A stretch of DNA of 64,000 nt from Buttiauxella agrestis ATCC 33320 (GTDB taxonomy: Bacteria > Pseudomonadota > Gammaproteobacteria > Enterobacterales > Enterobacteriaceae), in NCBI GenBank assembly GCA_024169445.1, contig JALKFA010000001.1, positions 1,860,001 to 1,924,000 of the forward strand, read 5' to 3'. The notes beneath the pieces were generated by a model. It saw nothing but the letters and a program-made list of their open reading frames with translations. It was not told where the DNA came from and did no database searches. The first letter of the stretch is position 1. Each line of letters opens with the position of its first letter. This document shows, in pieces, positions 62,355-64,000 of this stretch. The position numbers were made by a program, and so were the translations under genes.

Positions 62355-62482
62355 GTATACCCTTTAGATTTCGAGTTGCAGGTAGACGGCAAACTCAAGA
62401 ATCCCCAGGAGCTTACTTAGGTAAGTGACTGGGTGAGTGAGTACAGCCAACGCCCCTGTGGCTTGAAAGATTATGGGTATAT
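62355..62482. repeat. ERIC element in the rpsB-tsf spacer
   Basis: GTATACCC at 62355 and GGGTATAT at about 62475 bound 127-128 bp with the core GAATCCCCAGGAGCTTAC and GTAAGTGACTGGG, matching the ERIC consensus. It sits inside a co-transcribed operon, just before a terminator-like hairpin. Confidence 0.92.
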
Positions 62483-62497
62483 TGAATAGTTTGGTTA

Positions 62498-62524
62498 GGG
62501 GGCCTGCACAGGCCCCCTTTTTAT
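62498..62524 (+). terminator. Terminator/attenuator between rpsB and tsf
   Basis: GGGGGCCTG and CAGGCCCCC form a 9-bp stem with a two-base loop, followed by five T, ATTTT. E. coli also has a partial terminator in this spacer, so some read-through into tsf is expected. Confidence 0.9.
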
Positions 62525-62595
62525 TTTGAGCCAGGGTTCGTCTGTTCCGTGGACCAGGGCTTATCTCTCTCTACGAGATAACCGAGGATTTTAGA

Positions 62596-63447
62596 ATGGC
62601 TGATATTACTGCTGCTCTGGTAAAAGAACTGCGTGAGCGTACTGGCGCAGGCATGATGGATTGCAAAAAGTCACTGACTGAAGCTAATGGCGACATTGAG
62701 CTGGCAATCGAAAACATGCGTAAGTCTGGTGCGATCAAAGCGGCTAAGAAAGCAGGCAACGTTGCTGCTGACGGCGTGATCAAAACTAAGATTGCTGACG
62801 GCTATGCTGTGATTCTGGAAGTTAACTGCCAGACTGACTTCGTTGCTAAAGATGGTGGTTTCCAGGCATTTGCTGACAAAGTGCTGGACGCTGCTGCTGC
62901 AGGCAAAGTAACTGACATCGAAGTGCTGAAAGCACAATTCGAAGAAGAGCGTGTTGCACTGGTTGCTAAAATCGGTGAGAACATCAACGTTCGTCGTGTT
63001 GCTGTTCTGGAAGGCGACGTTCTGGGTAGCTACCTGCACGGTGCTCGCATCGGTGTTGTTGTTGCAGCTAAAGGCGCTGACGAAGAACTGGTTAAGCAAA
63101 TTGCTATGCACGTTGCTGCAAGCAAGCCAGAATTCGTTAAGCCAGAAGATGTGTCTGCTGACGTGGTTGAGAAAGAGTACCAGGTTCAGCTGGACATCGC
63201 TATGCAGTCTGGTAAGCCGAAAGAAATCGCAGAGAAAATGGTTGAAGGCCGCATGAAGAAATTCACCGGCGAAGTTTCTCTGACTGGTCAGCCTTTCGTA
63301 ATCGACCCAAGCAAAACTGTTGCTCAGTTGCTGAAAGAGCACAATGCTGACGTGACTGGCTTCATCCGCTTTGAAGTGGGCGAAGGCATCCAGAAAGTTG
63401 AGACTGACTTCGCAGCAGAAGTTGCTGCAATGTCTAAGCAGTCTTAA
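62596..63447 (+). CDS. tsf: Translation elongation factor Ts
   Basis: EF-Ts exchanges GDP for GTP on EF-Tu. The 283-residue protein equals the E. coli length. It has the N-terminal [20 protein letters not shown] motif, the core [10 protein letters not shown] and HVAASKPEF, and the C-terminal dimer-coil region. ATAACCGAGGATTTTAGA before ATG supplies GAGG. A large palindromic terminator follows. Confidence 0.99.
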   Translation: MADITAALVKELRERTGAGMMDCKKSLTEANGDIELAIENMRKSGAIKAAKKAGNVAADGVIKTKIADGYAVILEVNCQTDFVAKDGGFQAFADKVLDAAAAGKVTDIEVLKAQFEEERVALVAKIGENINVRRVAVLEGDVLGSYLHGARIGVVVAAKGADEELVKQIAMHVAASKPEFVKPEDVSADVVEKEYQVQLDIAMQSGKPKEIAEKMVEGRMKKFTGEVSLTGQPFVIDPSKTVAQLLKEHNADVTGFIRFEVGEGIQKVETDFAAEVAAMSKQS

Positions 63448-63452
63448 TTTTT

Positions 63453-63480
63453 AAAGGAGCCGCCAATTGGCGGCTCCTTT
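63453..63480 (+). terminator. Terminator of tsf
   Basis: AAAGGAGCCGCC, AATT, GGCGGCTCCTTT: 12-bp perfect stem immediately after the tsf stop. Confidence 0.9.
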
Positions 63481-63589
63481 ATATCTGCCTTTAAAAATCA
63501 GTCTGCTCTGATACAGATCTTACTGATATGCGACATTATGTCGCCTGAATTTACCATCCCCATTCGTTGACTGTTCCCAGGAAAGAATC

Positions 63590-64000
63590 ATGGCTACCAA
63601 TGCAAAACCTGTCTACAAACGCATTCTGCTCAAGCTAAGCGGCGAAGCGCTGCAAGGTACCGAAGGCTTCGGTATTGATGCAAGCATCCTTGATCGTATG
63701 GCTCAGGAAATTAAAGAGCTGGTTGAATTGGGCATTCAGGTCGGGGTGGTGATTGGTGGTGGCAACTTATTCCGCGGTGCGGGCCTGGCAAAAGCCGGTA
63801 TGAACCGTGTTGTGGGCGACCACATGGGCATGTTGGCCACCGTCATGAACGGCCTGGCAATGCGTGATGCGCTTCATCGCGCCTATGTGAACGCCCGCTT
63901 GATGTCAGCTATTCCATTGAATGGCGTGTGTGATAACTACAGCTGGGCAGAAGCCATCAGCCTGCTGCGTAATAACCGCGTAGTTATCCTGGCTGCCGGT
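63590..64000 (+). CDS. pyrH: Uridylate kinase (5' part; continues beyond window)
   Basis: PyrH phosphorylates UMP to UDP. The first 137 codons are visible and match E. coli PyrH closely: [33 protein letters not shown] and [18 protein letters not shown], the amino-acid kinase nucleotide and UMP sites. CAGGAAAGAATC before the ATG is the ribosome-binding site. The gene runs off the end of the window with no stop. Confidence 0.97.
   Translation, partial: MATNAKPVYKRILLKLSGEALQGTEGFGIDASILDRMAQEIKELVELGIQVGVVIGGGNLFRGAGLAKAGMNRVVGDHMGMLATVMNGLAMRDALHRAYVNARLMSAIPLNGVCDNYSWAEAISLLRNNRVVILAAG

Noticed and set aside
62671-63342. 223-codon open frame on the minus strand inside tsf
   Set aside because: Antisense shadow of tsf caused by its codon bias; no ribosome-binding site or domain.

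Overview
The window is a chromosomal segment from a member of the Enterobacteriaceae. Gene content and order follow the acnB-to-pyrH part of the Escherichia coli map almost gene for gene, and most proteins match E. coli lengths to within a few residues. REP and ERIC repeats, conserved start sites (including an AUU start for pcnB) and a CueR promoter support this. The species cannot be fixed by eye; the accessory genes and diverged FhuA loops argue against E. coli itself.

Layout. 1-3018: the end of an IS3-family element, then a DUF2950/DUF3300 pair. 3436-8725: acnB, yacL, yacC and cueO; speE-speD, which E. coli has between yacL and yacC, are absent here. 9078-16061: a seven-gene chaperone-usher fimbrial operon sits between cueO and gcd. 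16101-23769: gcd, hpt, can, yadGH, yadI, yadE. 23875-29545: panD/panC/panB, then folK, pcnB, gluQ, dksA on the minus strand. The panB-folK junction, where E. coli carries its yad fimbrial operon, is empty. 29738-36138: sfsA, thpR, hrpB, mrcB. 36294-37025: an unrecognised 243-aa protein with a Cys/His/Asp arrangement. 37271-43168: fhuACDB ferrichrome uptake. 43195-46213: a divergent pair of unfamiliar genes, a likely TIM-barrel protein and a 609-aa protein with GT-B glycosyltransferase-like motifs, inserted between fhuB and hemL. 46304-64000: hemL, clcA, erpA, yadS, btuF, mtnN, dgt, degP, cdaR, yaeH, dapD, glnD, map, rpsB, tsf and the start of pyrH.

The backbone is housekeeping: TCA cycle, periplasmic copper oxidation and glucose oxidation, purine salvage, pantothenate and folate synthesis, RNA polyadenylation and stringent-response control, peptidoglycan synthesis, siderophore and B12 uptake, tetrapyrrole and Fe-S biogenesis, envelope proteolysis, nitrogen sensing, and translation.

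The accessory genes are mostly compact insertions at junctions that are tight in E. coli: cueO/gcd, mrcB/fhuA and fhuB/hemL. The best candidates for undescribed biology are the 243-aa Cys-His-Asp protein and the GT-B-like/TIM-barrel pair. I found no CRISPR array, tRNA, rRNA operon or prophage.
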